DNA of 64,000 nucleotides from Odoribacter splanchnicus DSM 20712 (GCF_000190535.1 NC_015160.1:2914001-2978000), one strand, 5' to 3'; positions 25,992 to 35,343 are shown, numbered from the stretch's first letter. Translations and numbers: made by a program. Notes: generated from the letters alone by a model not told the origin.

Positions 25992-26103
25992 AGAGGGTGT
26001 CCAAAAAGGCAAAATACCCCTTTGTAGAATCGGATATTTGATTTCAGTCTCCAATAGGGATACGAATAAATCGAGGGTGCCAAATACTTTTTGGACACCC
26101 TCT
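25992..26103. mobile_element. MITE-like element with 17-bp perfect terminal inverted repeats
   Basis: AGAGGGTGTCCAAAAAG at 25992-26008 is exactly inverted at 26087-26103. The 78-bp interior has no ORF. Ends of the type GAGGGTGTCCAAAAA resemble IS terminal repeats (IS1182-like) seen in Bacteroidetes, so this may be a non-autonomous derivative. It is also long enough to act as a bidirectional stem at the 3' end of both higA and the OmpA gene. No target-site duplication is evident. Confidence 0.6.
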
Positions 26104-26125
26104 TTGGAAAGTCAGACGGCTCTGT

Positions 26126-27229
26126 CTATTTTTTACCGATCAGGCAAATGGCCACTCGGTTTTGTTCCATCACAGGAAAAGGTTGTTCTGTATCCCCTTT
26201 GGCAAACACAGTTATCCGTTCCCGGGAGATACCATTAACCGTCAACAATACAGCCACCTGTTCTGCCCGCCGTTGCGACAGAACTTTGTTGTAACGCGGA
26301 TTTCCGGTCTGCACGTCAGCATAACCCGTAATCACCACCTGTGTCTCTGTATGTGTTTTCATAAAAGCTACCAAGGAATCGATTTTGGCTGTTTCGCTCG
26401 CCAGAATCACCGAAGAGTTCAAGGCAAAGAAAATATCCTGACGGGCAGTAAGCGCAGCAGAGTCTATGAGGTCTTGCTTCGTTTCCTGCAGCACGGGCTG
26501 AGAAACCGGTTCTTCCTTTGTTACGACCGGCACAGTCTCCTCAAAAATGATTTCCCGGGGAGCTTCCACCTTGCGGTGTTTTTTATTCAAACGGCAACTA
26601 AACCCTGCCAGAACATTGAACTGCCAGTCGGCATTACCCGCCTTTTTGGAGTTAAAATGGTCGGAAAGTACATTTACATTTCCCTCTATATTAAAGGAAA
26701 TGCTATTACTGATCCGGAAATCAAATCCGACACCACCACGTCCTGCAACGAAATTACGGTTATCGCGCCAAAGGTAACGCATCGTATATCCTTCGTCATG
26801 TATGGCAACTGCTTCATCGTTGTCAAAAGCATGATTGCCTGCTATACCCAGCAAAAAATAAGTATTCACCCAACGCCGGGGGTTAAATTCGCCGATACAG
26901 TTGCTCAGATTAAACACAACATCTGCATTCAACTGAAGGAAGTTGAATTTATAATCCCGGGTGGATTCCGACCAGGCACCCTTACCCTGCCAACCGCCAA
27001 AGCCTCCGCGAAGTCCCCAGACAGGCGAGAACTGATACCCCACAGACAAAGCTCCGGCCGGTGATATCAGGTCCTTAAAGCCGGTTTCCCCCACGGTATA
27101 CCCCATTCCTCCCTGCAACTGCAAATACCAGTGTGGATTGAAAATAATCCCGGCTTCCTCTTTTCCCTTTTGTGCAAATAAGATTTCTGCACAAAATAAA
27201 ACGATAGCCAGTAATAAACTTCTTTTCAT
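26126..27229 (-). CDS. OmpA-family outer-membrane protein
   Basis: The ATG at 27229 (MKRSLLLAIVLFCAEILFAQ) starts a clear signal peptide. Residues about 30-230 form an N-terminal beta-barrel-like region (HWYLQLQGGMGYTVGETGF and SVGYQFSPVWGLRGGFGG). A Pro/Glu-rich linker (EPVSQPVLQETKQ) and a C-terminal OmpA peptidoglycan-binding domain follow, with VVITGYADVQTGNPRYN, then LSQRRAEQVAVLL. The usual NPR...N-LS-RRA block is intact. It lies 90 bp after the giant collagen-like lipoprotein on the same strand, so the two may be co-transcribed. It links the outer membrane to the cell wall; a specific role is not visible. Confidence 0.88.
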   Translation of the reverse strand: MKRSLLLAIVLFCAEILFAQKGKEEAGIIFNPHWYLQLQGGMGYTVGETGFKDLISPAGALSVGYQFSPVWGLRGGFGGWQGKGAWSESTRDYKFNFLQLNADVVFNLSNCIGEFNPRRWVNTYFLLGIAGNHAFDNDEAVAIHDEGYTMRYLWRDNRNFVAGRGGVGFDFRISNSISFNIEGNVNVLSDHFNSKKAGNADWQFNVLAGFSCRLNKKHRKVEAPREIIFEETVPVVTKEEPVSQPVLQETKQDLIDSAALTARQDIFFALNSSVILASETAKIDSLVAFMKTHTETQVVITGYADVQTGNPRYNKVLSQRRAEQVAVLLTVNGISRERITVFAKGDTEQPFPVMEQNRVAICLIGKK

Positions 27230-27319
27230 ATTTTTAGCTTTTAGCACATCAGACATTTTATAGAAGAAAGATCGGGAGGCAAATACCTCCCAATCCTGGA
27301 ATCACAACCATACCCGGTA

Positions 27320-30300
27320 TTAAACCGGCTTTACAGTTATTGTCAAAGTACCGCTAAGAATACCCCAACCATAGCTTATTGTTGCAGGAATCATAATCAT
27401 GTATTCGTCCTTAATCGGAGAACCTACATTCACATATTTAACCGTGTTACCTATTTGTTCCAAAGTAACGGATACCGGTAACTGATAGTTATTATACTGC
27501 AGGTTGGTTTTTACATTACCGAGATCCAGCTCAACATTCCCGAACGGACCGTAGAAATTCCAGTACTGACCCGTCTGAACCATGTCAAATGCCTTAATTT
27601 CCTTCCAGGTCCAGCAACCGTCCTTATCTCCTACCTGATGCACCACAGAAGGATCATATACCGGTTTCTCATTACATAAAGTCGGTTTCCATTCTGCCTC
27701 CACCGTTTCGTATGTTGCCGGAGTATAAGTAATGCCAGTTACAGTTGTAAAAGTAACTTCACTTGGAGCGGTCATCTCTTGGGTATCAGTGTATCTATAA
27801 GCTTTAGTGCCGTCCCATCCGTCATAAAAATCTTCATCATGCTCTTTAGCTTTAGCCAACGCCATTGCATTTTGCTGCGCTTCAGCTGCTGAACGTCCTT
27901 TAGCCGTAAAGGATTTATACACAGACCAATTGTTACTGAATACATTAGGTCTGGTAAACAGTGTAATAGTAGCTGAATACAGCAATTGTCCAGTCTGAAT
28001 AGTCACCTCTTCAGTTTCAAACTCCCACTTGGCCGGTGTCACCACTTTCTGATAGGCAGGAATCCATTCACCATGTATTTCACCACAGTCTTTCACCCAG
28101 TCGTACTGTGAATAAGGAATATTTGCTGTTCCTTCTTTAATGATCATTTCATTTCTCCAGTCTGTCAGCAACCCGTTATACTGGAAGTTCACGACATCCC
28201 CGTCATCCTGAGCATCTTTTACAGACAAACCTGCAGGCAGATTAAAGTTTACCGGACGAATGAAATTCACCAGGAAGTTCTTCAATGAGTAAACGTCTCC
28301 GTTATAGGCTTCTGTATACATTTCTATTTCAGCCTGTAACCCGTTCAGGCTATTCAGTGCTGTTTTTACACGATTATCCGACTTGTCCAGGATAATACGG
28401 GCATTTTCACGGGCACCTGTCAGCTGGACACCTGTAAACGAAGTAGTTCTTTCACCATTATAAATAACAGCGGTTATTCGGTAATTCCACTTATCTGATT
28501 TGAAGATACAATCATCCCAACCTTCTAAAACCGGGGCATTCACCCAGATCTGCCGTCCCATAGCATTGTCGAAAATGCAGTTTTCAGCCACATCATGTGC
28601 GTTCTGCGGAATTGCAACATTAACATTATAAGCACTCTTCTGGGTATTCCAATACTGTTCATTTTCTGTGACTGTCAGAGTAAGTGCAGGACGTTTAACG
28701 CTGATCTCGAATGTGAAGATCACCTTTTCCGGACAAGAAGAAGTAGACACTTTATTCTTCAATACTAATTGTGCCGTCAGTGTTTTAGAACTGTTTACCG
28801 GTAAGTTTCCGATTTCACGGTGGGTAAACTTCCAGCATACTTTCTTGGTCAACTGGCCGTCAGTGCTGTTACCAGATTCCAGAGTCGGCACAGTAATACC
28901 CATCGGAGTTGTTGTTGCAGACAAGAATTCATAAGTATTCCAGAATTCTTCATGGCTCATACCACCTTCCTGGATAATCCGATAGACACCATTACGGATT
29001 TCCTCTTCTGAGAATTCCATGTTCACTACATCGTCCGGACAACTTAAAGTAATTGTCTCTGCTTTTTTATTCAATACGATATCCGTTTCTTTTTCAGCAA
29101 CAATTTCCAGTTTTATAAAAGCACGGACAACTGTTTTTCCATTGTGAACCAGATCAACCCTTACTATCGGGGTACGGCCGATGGATTCTCTGTTGTTTCC
29201 TACAATGCTGAAAATACCCTTTTCTGCATCTGTACATTCGATCACGGTTTGTTGATCGGTTTGCGTTGCTCCGCCGTTGCTTACCATATAAGGTGTTGAT
29301 GCTTTAGCAAAAGCATATCGCAAATCATAAGCTGCCAGATCCAGCTGTTCATGTCCTTGTTGATTTAACAAACAGGTAGCAATTTTCTCACGCAGATTAA
29401 AAGGCTTATCAAAAGGCACCTGATACCTTGGTGCTTCCATTGTTGCTTTATCGAAAGTACGGGCATAATGATGCATCTGGTTGTTCTTTAACAGCATCAT
29501 AGAATCAGAGATAAACACCTCTGCTGGGGTAAAGCAAGTTTCATTCACATGAGCATATTCAGAATATACTTCAGGTTTAGCTCCGGAAGTCATTTCCTCT
29601 TCTGTCAGTCCTTTTTTCAATACCGCTTTCAGGGCAACGATATCCAGATCCTTATTTGGATCGACTTCCTGTCCCGGGTTGAGTTTCTTGTTTTTCTTCA
29701 CTGTAAATACAGCTACCCCATTTTTATCAACCGGTTTGCCTACGATAGAAATGGGAGCATCAGCTCCTCCGCCTCTGGTAAAGATGTAATCAGCTTTGTC
29801 ACCTACAAATGAGAAATCGGCACAGTCCATACCCACACTCTGCGGATTCAGACGATATTTTGCTGTAGCAAGTGCAGAGGTGAAAAAATCATACCGGTTA
29901 ATATTAAGATTAATATCATAACCCCCTACTGCGTCGACTTCTTCTATTTCGACTTCGGCATTTTCATCTTCCCCTAGTTCATGGTATGCCAAAGTTCTGA
30001 ACATAATAGCAGGAACTCCGTCGTAGTAATACTGCGGAACAAACGCAATGCTGGTGAGCCGTTGAGAGAAAATGCTCTGGGTCGGGATAATCACCTGACG
30101 ATATTCATCAGTATCTTTACCCGGCAGATTGATAACAACGTAACCTTCTTTTTCCTGTATATATATGTTCTGATTCATACGGATGGCCGGTTCAACCTTG
30201 GTTTCTCCGATATACAGATAATCATTCTGTACATTCAGATTGACATCTTTGAAAGAAACTTTACCGATTTCTGTCTTACCTTTGCTGGTAGTATAATAGA

Positions 30301-31054
30301 ATACTCCATTTTCCAGGCTAATAGAACCCACAACCTGACCTAAATTGGTTGTTGTCATTCCGTCAGAAACAGTCAGATCGCCGCTTGCAGGATCAATTGA
30401 AAACCGGAAATCAGGAAGTTCAGGAGTTGCTCCGGGTTCCCCTTTGATCTTACCCAGATCCGTTTCCTTACCATCGACCGTCACAAACAGATGGTCTTCT
30501 CTTCGCTCAAAAGAAACGTTTGGAGAATGACCTTGTTCGCCTTGTTCGCCTTTGATGGACCCCAGATCTTTTCCGTTATAGATCAGGTGACCGTCAGCGT
30601 TTATAGTAAACTCCACTTCGGGTAATTCAGGAGTCACTTTCCCTAAATCATTGCTCGTGCCATCCGACCAGCTTGCCACCAGATGCCCTTCTTCATTGAT
30701 TGTAAAAGTAGGAGCATCTCCTTTCGGACCCATCGGGCCTTGTGGGCCCTCGGGTCCTTGTATCCCCTGAGCTCCGTCTTCTCCCTTGGCCCCTTTTTCA
30801 ATATGATAGGTCTGACCATTGGACAAAGTCACTTTCACTCCGCCTGCACCGTCCGACTCTACTTTGGTCAGGATGGCGCCTGCCTTGATTTGGGCTTCAA
30901 TACCCTCAATTGCTTTTTTGTTAGCATCAATTTGTTGCTGCAAATGACTGATATCATCATCATAGTCCTTACAGCCTACGAGAAAAGTCCCTGTAGACCC
31001 AAGCAACAATGCACTTGCAAGCACAAAACCTGTAAATTTCCATTTTCTGTTCAT
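27320..31054 (-). CDS. Giant surface lipoprotein with coiled coil and collagen-like repeats
   Basis: This 1244-residue protein has a lipobox (TFLVGC, Cys at about 28). A short coiled coil follows (DISHLQQQIDANKKAIEGIE, about 33-55). Then come Gly-X-Y runs (GAQGIQGPEGPQGPMGPKGD, GEQGEQG, GEPGATPELP) between short beta repeats of the form FTINxxGHLxxxxxDGxxxDLGKV. The rest (about 300-1244) is beta-rich with no catalytic motif I recognise. Similar N-termini occur in Bacteroidales proteins annotated as collagen-like or PL29-N-terminal-domain proteins. It is probably a long surface stalk or fibre, exported through the lipoprotein route. The OmpA gene follows. Confidence 0.75.
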   Translation of the reverse strand: MNRKWKFTGFVLASALLLGSTGTFLVGCKDYDDDISHLQQQIDANKKAIEGIEAQIKAGAILTKVESDGAGGVKVTLSNGQTYHIEKGAKGEDGAQGIQGPEGPQGPMGPKGDAPTFTINEEGHLVASWSDGTSNDLGKVTPELPEVEFTINADGHLIYNGKDLGSIKGEQGEQGHSPNVSFERREDHLFVTVDGKETDLGKIKGEPGATPELPDFRFSIDPASGDLTVSDGMTTTNLGQVVGSISLENGVFYYTTSKGKTEIGKVSFKDVNLNVQNDYLYIGETKVEPAIRMNQNIYIQEKEGYVVINLPGKDTDEYRQVIIPTQSIFSQRLTSIAFVPQYYYDGVPAIMFRTLAYHELGEDENAEVEIEEVDAVGGYDINLNINRYDFFTSALATAKYRLNPQSVGMDCADFSFVGDKADYIFTRGGGADAPISIVGKPVDKNGVAVFTVKKNKKLNPGQEVDPNKDLDIVALKAVLKKGLTEEEMTSGAKPEVYSEYAHVNETCFTPAEVFISDSMMLLKNNQMHHYARTFDKATMEAPRYQVPFDKPFNLREKIATCLLNQQGHEQLDLAAYDLRYAFAKASTPYMVSNGGATQTDQQTVIECTDAEKGIFSIVGNNRESIGRTPIVRVDLVHNGKTVVRAFIKLEIVAEKETDIVLNKKAETITLSCPDDVVNMEFSEEEIRNGVYRIIQEGGMSHEEFWNTYEFLSATTTPMGITVPTLESGNSTDGQLTKKVCWKFTHREIGNLPVNSSKTLTAQLVLKNKVSTSSCPEKVIFTFEISVKRPALTLTVTENEQYWNTQKSAYNVNVAIPQNAHDVAENCIFDNAMGRQIWVNAPVLEGWDDCIFKSDKWNYRITAVIYNGERTTSFTGVQLTGARENARIILDKSDNRVKTALNSLNGLQAEIEMYTEAYNGDVYSLKNFLVNFIRPVNFNLPAGLSVKDAQDDGDVVNFQYNGLLTDWRNEMIIKEGTANIPYSQYDWVKDCGEIHGEWIPAYQKVVTPAKWEFETEEVTIQTGQLLYSATITLFTRPNVFSNNWSVYKSFTAKGRSAAEAQQNAMALAKAKEHDEDFYDGWDGTKAYRYTDTQEMTAPSEVTFTTVTGITYTPATYETVEAEWKPTLCNEKPVYDPSVVHQVGDKDGCWTWKEIKAFDMVQTGQYWNFYGPFGNVELDLGNVKTNLQYNNYQLPVSVTLEQIGNTVKYVNVGSPIKDEYMIMIPATISYGWGILSGTLTITVKPV

Positions 31055-31236
31055 AACTAAAGAATTATAATTAATTAAAATTCAAGCCATTACTGACTAT
31101 TACTATCTCACACATTCAGGGGATTATAAATCATGTTTTTTACTGATCAGCCCCCCCTTATTAAAAACATTTTTCCCATACTTTTATTTTTTAATCGCTA
31201 CTTCGTTTATTTAAATCCATTTTATCGAAACCATTA

Positions 31237-31440
31237 TTATATTTTTATCGATTCCTTTAAAACAAGTACTGACACACCAACGATATAAAATATCAAGACC
31301 CACTCTTTTACTTTTTTATTACTGAATACCTCAGCCAGTTTTATATCTCCGACGTTGTCGGTAAATGACACGCCAAGGATACAAAATATCAAGACCCACT
31401 TTTTTACTTCCCTATCATCGATCAAATCAATCAGCTTCAT
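31237..31440 (-). CDS. Small membrane protein made of two near-identical units
   Basis: This 67-residue ORF starts at an ATG preceded by AAGAGGT. It consists of two 32-residue units, each with one hydrophobic helix (VKKWVLIFCILGVSF and VKEWVLIFYIVGVSV). At DNA level the units repeat with a 96-bp period (31270-31311 and 31366-31407, about five differences in 42 bases), so the duplication is recent and kept the frame. No homologue is recognised. It could be a small toxin-like or regulatory membrane peptide, or a chance ORF. Confidence 0.4.
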   Translation of the reverse strand: MKLIDLIDDREVKKWVLIFCILGVSFTDNVGDIKLAEVFSNKKVKEWVLIFYIVGVSVLVLKESIKI

Positions 31441-32082
31441 ACCTCTTTTGCATTATTAGTTAACAATATCATACTACCTCCCCGAAAAGTATGTATAAAA
31501 TGTGTATACATATATTATCATCCGACAGGATATCAGGTAAAAGTTCCGGGGTCAGCACCATATTTGTCTTATCACAATAATATTTTTATACAAAAATGAC
31601 ATGTTCTGAAAATAAAATTCCACCAAAAAAACGGACGTTTTTTTGGTGGTCGTTTGGGAAAAATTTTGGAACTTTTATGAATCTCTTAATAAGAGTTGAT
31701 AGTCAGATGATTATAAAGTATAAAACAAAAAAAACACCCCTGAAAAGAGGTGGTATAATATAATGAATTTAAACGTCCGTTTTTATATACTCAAAACTAC
31801 TTCATACTCTATGAGTTTAATTCTGATTCATGCCCCAAATATAAACACTTTTTTCGAGATTACAACAATATTCGGTAGTTTGATACAATAATTTTTCTAT
31901 TTTATTTGCCAGCAGGCCCTCCAAGGTCTTTTTTTGTCAAATATTCCTTAATTAATTTGTGGTATATAACGGTATATTGCAAAGATGAGACTTGTCATTA
32001 AACCAGGCGGTCGTTTCACATACCTCTATACCATCAAGGGGTAGCGCGCAGATGATGGAACGACCTTAACAGTATCCTGTCC
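31441..32082. other. AT-rich non-coding stretch with operator-like palindromes
   Basis: No gene is supported here. It holds a perfect 14-bp inverted repeat with a 2-bp centre (arms CCACCAAAAAAACG and CGTTTTTTTGGTGG, 31620-31649). The inner core AAACGGACGTTT recurs inverted as AAACGTCCGTTT at 31771-31782. Hairpins CTCTT-AAT-AAGAG (31683-31695) and CACCCCT-GAA-AAGAGGTG (31735-31752) lie between them. No protein-coding frame or promoter could be assigned with confidence. Confidence 0.5.
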
Positions 32083-32589
32083 ATGCCGGTGTACACCCGG
32101 ATATTGTATCCCGGGTCAAAGCGCTCACCGCTGGAGGACACCAGGAAGTTCTTCGGGCGGCCGGAATGCACGCTGGAGCAGGTGTACAGGGCATTGTCAC
32201 TACCAGCCACGGAGTTCAGCGAGATACAGGCAGATATGTATAAGCGCAGCCAGAAGCTTTGGAAGCGTAATACGCAGGTTGTGTACTATAACCCGACGAA
32301 CTACTTCTTTGAGCGGGAGGAGGAATGCGGACTGGTGCGGTTTGGCCACTGCAAAGAGGGCCGTCCGCTGCCCCTTGTACAGCCGGGGCTGTTCATGGAC
32401 CATGACGGCTTCCCGCCGGCGATGTGCATCGAGCCGGGGAACACGGCGGAGACCAGCACACTCAAGCCGATGGAACAGATACTGAAAGACAAGTTCGGTC
32501 TGTCGGACATACGATGTGATACTTTACAGCAGCACCACAGTCAGAACACTTCAGCCTCTACCTTGCTCGCCTTCGGGCGAGCAAGGTAG
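32083..32589 (+). pseudogene. Internal fragment of an IS1634/IS4-type transposase
   Basis: The frame encodes part of an IS4-superfamily transposase: YTRILYPGSKRSPLEDTRKF, then TQVVYYNPTNYFFEREEE, then RPLPLVQPGLFMDHDGFPPA and PGNTAETSTLKPMEQIL. This surrounds the region of the first catalytic Asp. Homology stops near 32515, where the family would continue with the second Asp region (TDAGL). The last 20-odd codons run through a large hairpin. The fragment is much richer in GC than the flanks, which suggests acquisition from another genome. It borders the SusCD locus and is inactive. Confidence 0.75.
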
Positions 32590-32635
32590 AGGACTGAAGA
32601 TTCTACACGAATTGCACTTCTATTGTGAATCTTCA
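32549..32635. repeat. Nested long inverted repeats after the transposase fragment
   Basis: A 17-bp perfect stem (CCTCTACCTTGCTCGCC at 32555-32571, complement at 32576-32592) closes a TTCG loop. It is extended by CTTCAG/CTGAAG (32549-32554, 32594-32599) with one bulged base. An overlapping pair TGAAGATTC (32595-32603) and GAATCTTCA (32627-32635) follows. There is no T-tract in the right place for a terminator on either strand. It may be an element end or a strong transcript barrier after the SusCD operon. Confidence 0.6.
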
Positions 32636-32649
32636 AAAAATTATATCTA

Positions 32650-33084
32650 TCACTCCACGATGATCGTCATGGCATCTCGCAAAACGTGAGAGTATCCGGG
32701 ATTCGTCAATCGAACCGACACCTTATAGACGCCCGGTTTCGCATCATTCTCTAACGGGTACAGCAAAACTCCGCCTCCACGGATTGTCAAGTCTTTCTTG
32801 AAAATCGCCGCAGCCTCCTCTCCCTGATTCGAAGTCACCGACTCCACGCTGAATAAAATCTGCTGAGTCCCCTCGTATCCTTGTAACGCCAAACTCACCC
32901 AAGGAGCCTTATTCTCAATCCGGACAGCATCCAATTCCGGATCTAACGTCTTGCGAATATACATCGTGTCCGGGTCGTAAGATGCGTTCTCTGTCAACAG
33001 GTAGCCGACCGTTGTCTGATGGCAGGCTCCGACCGACAGGCCCACTGCCAATATCATCCATATCATTATTTGTTTCATCTTCAT
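32650..33084 (-). CDS. Small lipoprotein of the SusCD locus
   Basis: I chose the ATG at 33084 (MKMKQIMIWMILAVGLSVGAC), which gives a lipobox and a 13-bp gap to the upstream gene; the frame is open to 33108 and would overlap that gene. The 144-residue product has a beta-rich mature part (WVSLALQGYEGTQQILFSVE and KPGVYKVSVRLTNPGY), resembling the DUF4843-like lipoproteins often found last in SusCD operons. I cannot assign a ligand. It probably sits on the cell surface with the SusD-like protein. Confidence 0.65.
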   Translation of the reverse strand: MKMKQIMIWMILAVGLSVGACHQTTVGYLLTENASYDPDTMYIRKTLDPELDAVRIENKAPWVSLALQGYEGTQQILFSVESVTSNQGEEAAAIFKKDLTIRGGGVLLYPLENDAKPGVYKVSVRLTNPGYSHVLRDAMTIIVE

Positions 33085-33097
33085 GTACTTTTTTGAA

Positions 33098-33727
33098 TTA
33101 TTGTTCATACCCCAATGCGAAATTATATTCCAATGCGTGCACTATACAATTGTCCGGCTCGATATCTCCCGAGGCAATGGCAAAAATAGGCTGACTGTTC
33201 ATAAAACTGATGTGTATCGGCTTAGGCGCATTCTCTACCACTCCATTCTTCGACTGCTTCATGATAAACACCCATATTTGCGTACCTGCCAAGGTAGTCA
33301 AGTAGCTGCCTCCCGTTCCCGGGCTTCCGTAAGTTGTCGGTTCTCCGTAAGGAATGTCCTTCCGATAGAGTTTCCCGTCGATCACATGCCTCAGCAACAT
33401 TTCACGACACCACCCCGGGTCGAGATCAGCCACCCGTTTGTGACCGAATTCCAACAAATGCCGACGAATCGAATGATTCGTGATACCGAAAAACGTAATC
33501 TCCTTGTGTGCCGGGTCTTTCCCCTCGAAAAGTCGCACCATCTCCTCTCCCGCATGGCGAACCAACAGAATCGTAGAATCCCAATCGTAGGAGTTTGATG
33601 CCATATACTGCATCAAATTCCCATGATAACGTCCGTTACTAATCCCTGTGTCGATATAATTGTCTTTTGTACACCCCACATGTAATAACGAGCCCAAAAA
33701 CCATATTGTATATAACATTTTTCTCAT
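33098..33727 (-). CDS. Fasciclin-like domain lipoprotein
   Basis: This 209-residue lipoprotein has a signal ending at LLHVGC. Residues about 45-150 resemble a fasciclin fold: EITFFGITNHSIRRHLLEF fits the H1 box (phi-TVFAPTNxAF). REMLLRHVIDGKLYRKDI fits the box before the H2 region (LLxYHVVxGKL), and YLTTLAGTQIWVF follows. Fasciclin-like lipoproteins are frequent in SusC/SusD loci of Odoribacteraceae-type bacteria. It is 12 bp from the SusD-like gene. It may add surface adhesion or ligand capture. The family assignment rests on pattern similarity only. Confidence 0.6.
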   Translation of the reverse strand: MRKMLYTIWFLGSLLHVGCTKDNYIDTGISNGRYHGNLMQYMASNSYDWDSTILLVRHAGEEMVRLFEGKDPAHKEITFFGITNHSIRRHLLEFGHKRVADLDPGWCREMLLRHVIDGKLYRKDIPYGEPTTYGSPGTGGSYLTTLAGTQIWVFIMKQSKNGVVENAPKPIHISFMNSQPIFAIASGDIEPDNCIVHALEYNFALGYEQ

Positions 33728-33739
33728 AATATTCTTCTT

Positions 33740-35338
33740 TTAATTCGAACGACGATTCCAATACCTGTTTTGGCGAATCAAATCATTATTGGAGAAACAG
33801 TCCGCTCCCAACATCAGATACAAAGCGCCATCTTGAATATCTCTATCCGTGAGCTTATCGTAAGCCTCGGAAATCTCCTTCCTGATATAATCATGCGTAT
33901 CATCCCCTCTCAGGAAACACCAACCGTTACGCATAATGTCAAAATAACGGTGATATTCAGCCACCAGCTCCTTCTCCCGCTCTCTGAAAATAGCCAGCTG
34001 GATATTCCCGCTCAGCCCTTTCTCCACATCATCGGAGTTCGGGAAAGCGTGCATATCATCCCCATAAGCCCGGCGACGGATCTCGTTCAAATCGTCTACG
34101 GCATTTGTCTTCCCCTGACGGGCCCGACATTCTGCACGGAGCAAATAAATCTCGCCTAATCTCCAAATCACCTTATACTGGTTGATTCCGGCAAACTGAA
34201 GTTCCGGGGTGTACGCAAGCTTAATGTAATGTGCATACCGGAACTTATACAAAAATGCCCGTTTCAGCTTTTGGTTGTCCTCCGCTGCTACGATGGAATC
34301 TCCCGGTTTATGCTCCGTTGCAGCATAAACCTCCGCATTGCTCTTATAAATCAAGAACAATGAATCCGCATCAATATTCCAAAAATAGGCATCCCTACGC
34401 AAATCTTCGGGAGCATACATCATTCTCACCGTACTCTTGTAATATCCGTCTGAATACTGATTGTTAATCGGATGCGCACTTCCCAGAGCTATCGGGAAGG
34501 TGATCGGCAAATCAGTGCGCAAACCCTCTTGTGAGTCATAGTAAATCTCCCAGATCGACTCGGCGCTTCCTCCTTTCATCACGCTTGTACAAACGGTCTC
34601 AGGATCCGCAGCCAACGAGTAACTGCCTACCTTCCCCTCTATGAGCATAGTGCAATACTCCTCGGCCTTCGCCCAACACTCTTTCTTGCCTTCCACGCCG
34701 GCCCTCCACGCGTAGAGATGAGCCAACAAAGCAGCCGCGGCACCCTTGCTGCCATACTGTTTCATACGGGATTCTTTTGAAGTAGCCACCAAATCCTCGT
34801 ATGTCGGCAAATCCATCGCCTTCAGTCCCCATTTTTCCGCCTCATCCAACACACTGCTTATCGGGCTCTGAGGAAACTTAGAGAACTCTATTGTAGAGCC
34901 TGTAATCGGCACCTGCCCGTAATTCATCGCCAAGTAGAAATAAGCCACCGCCTTGGCGAAATATGCCTGCTGAATATAGGGTTTCAGCTTCTCCGGGTCT
35001 CCTTTGAAACGGTGTGTATTCTCCAGAATCAAATTCGCCTGATAAATCGTGTAATAATAATATTTCCACGTTCCTACATTCGACAATGTCAACCCCTTGC
35101 GCGAAGATCTGTCGTAATCCAATATCTCTCCGGCTCTGGAAATATCGCCACCGGTAAACTCACCCACAGCCTGCCTCAAATAGACTTGCAAGCCGGTCAG
35201 CACAGCCTCCAGCTCCTTCTCGTTTTTGTAATAATTAGAATAGGTGGTTGCATTCTCCGGCTGGATATTGATAAAATCCGCACAAGAAGTCCCCCAAAAC
35301 AAAACTGTCAAACCAAATATGTAAATATATCTTCTCAT
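33740..35338 (-). CDS. RagB/SusD-family nutrient-binding lipoprotein
   Basis: This 532-residue lipoprotein (Cys in VLFWGTSC) has SusD/RagB features: the N-terminal FINIQPENATTYSNYYKNEKE and the TPR-like helical core with AYFAKAVAYFYLAMNYGQVP. The C-terminal blocks IWRLGEIYLLRAECRARQGK, LNEIRRRAYG and FREREKELVAEYHRYFDIMR are typical. It caps the SusC-like transporter encoded 5 bp upstream and captures an oligosaccharide or peptide at the surface. The locus has no glycoside hydrolase or peptidase, so the substrate cannot be inferred. Confidence 0.93.
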   Translation of the reverse strand: MRRYIYIFGLTVLFWGTSCADFINIQPENATTYSNYYKNEKELEAVLTGLQVYLRQAVGEFTGGDISRAGEILDYDRSSRKGLTLSNVGTWKYYYYTIYQANLILENTHRFKGDPEKLKPYIQQAYFAKAVAYFYLAMNYGQVPITGSTIEFSKFPQSPISSVLDEAEKWGLKAMDLPTYEDLVATSKESRMKQYGSKGAAAALLAHLYAWRAGVEGKKECWAKAEEYCTMLIEGKVGSYSLAADPETVCTSVMKGGSAESIWEIYYDSQEGLRTDLPITFPIALGSAHPINNQYSDGYYKSTVRMMYAPEDLRRDAYFWNIDADSLFLIYKSNAEVYAATEHKPGDSIVAAEDNQKLKRAFLYKFRYAHYIKLAYTPELQFAGINQYKVIWRLGEIYLLRAECRARQGKTNAVDDLNEIRRRAYGDDMHAFPNSDDVEKGLSGNIQLAIFREREKELVAEYHRYFDIMRNGWCFLRGDDTHDYIRKEISEAYDKLTDRDIQDGALYLMLGADCFSNNDLIRQNRYWNRRSN

Positions 35339-35343
35339 GTCCG

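Noticed and set aside
32549..32599. Intrinsic terminator of the SusCD operon
   Set aside because: The stem is strong enough, but on the minus strand it is not followed by a T-tract.
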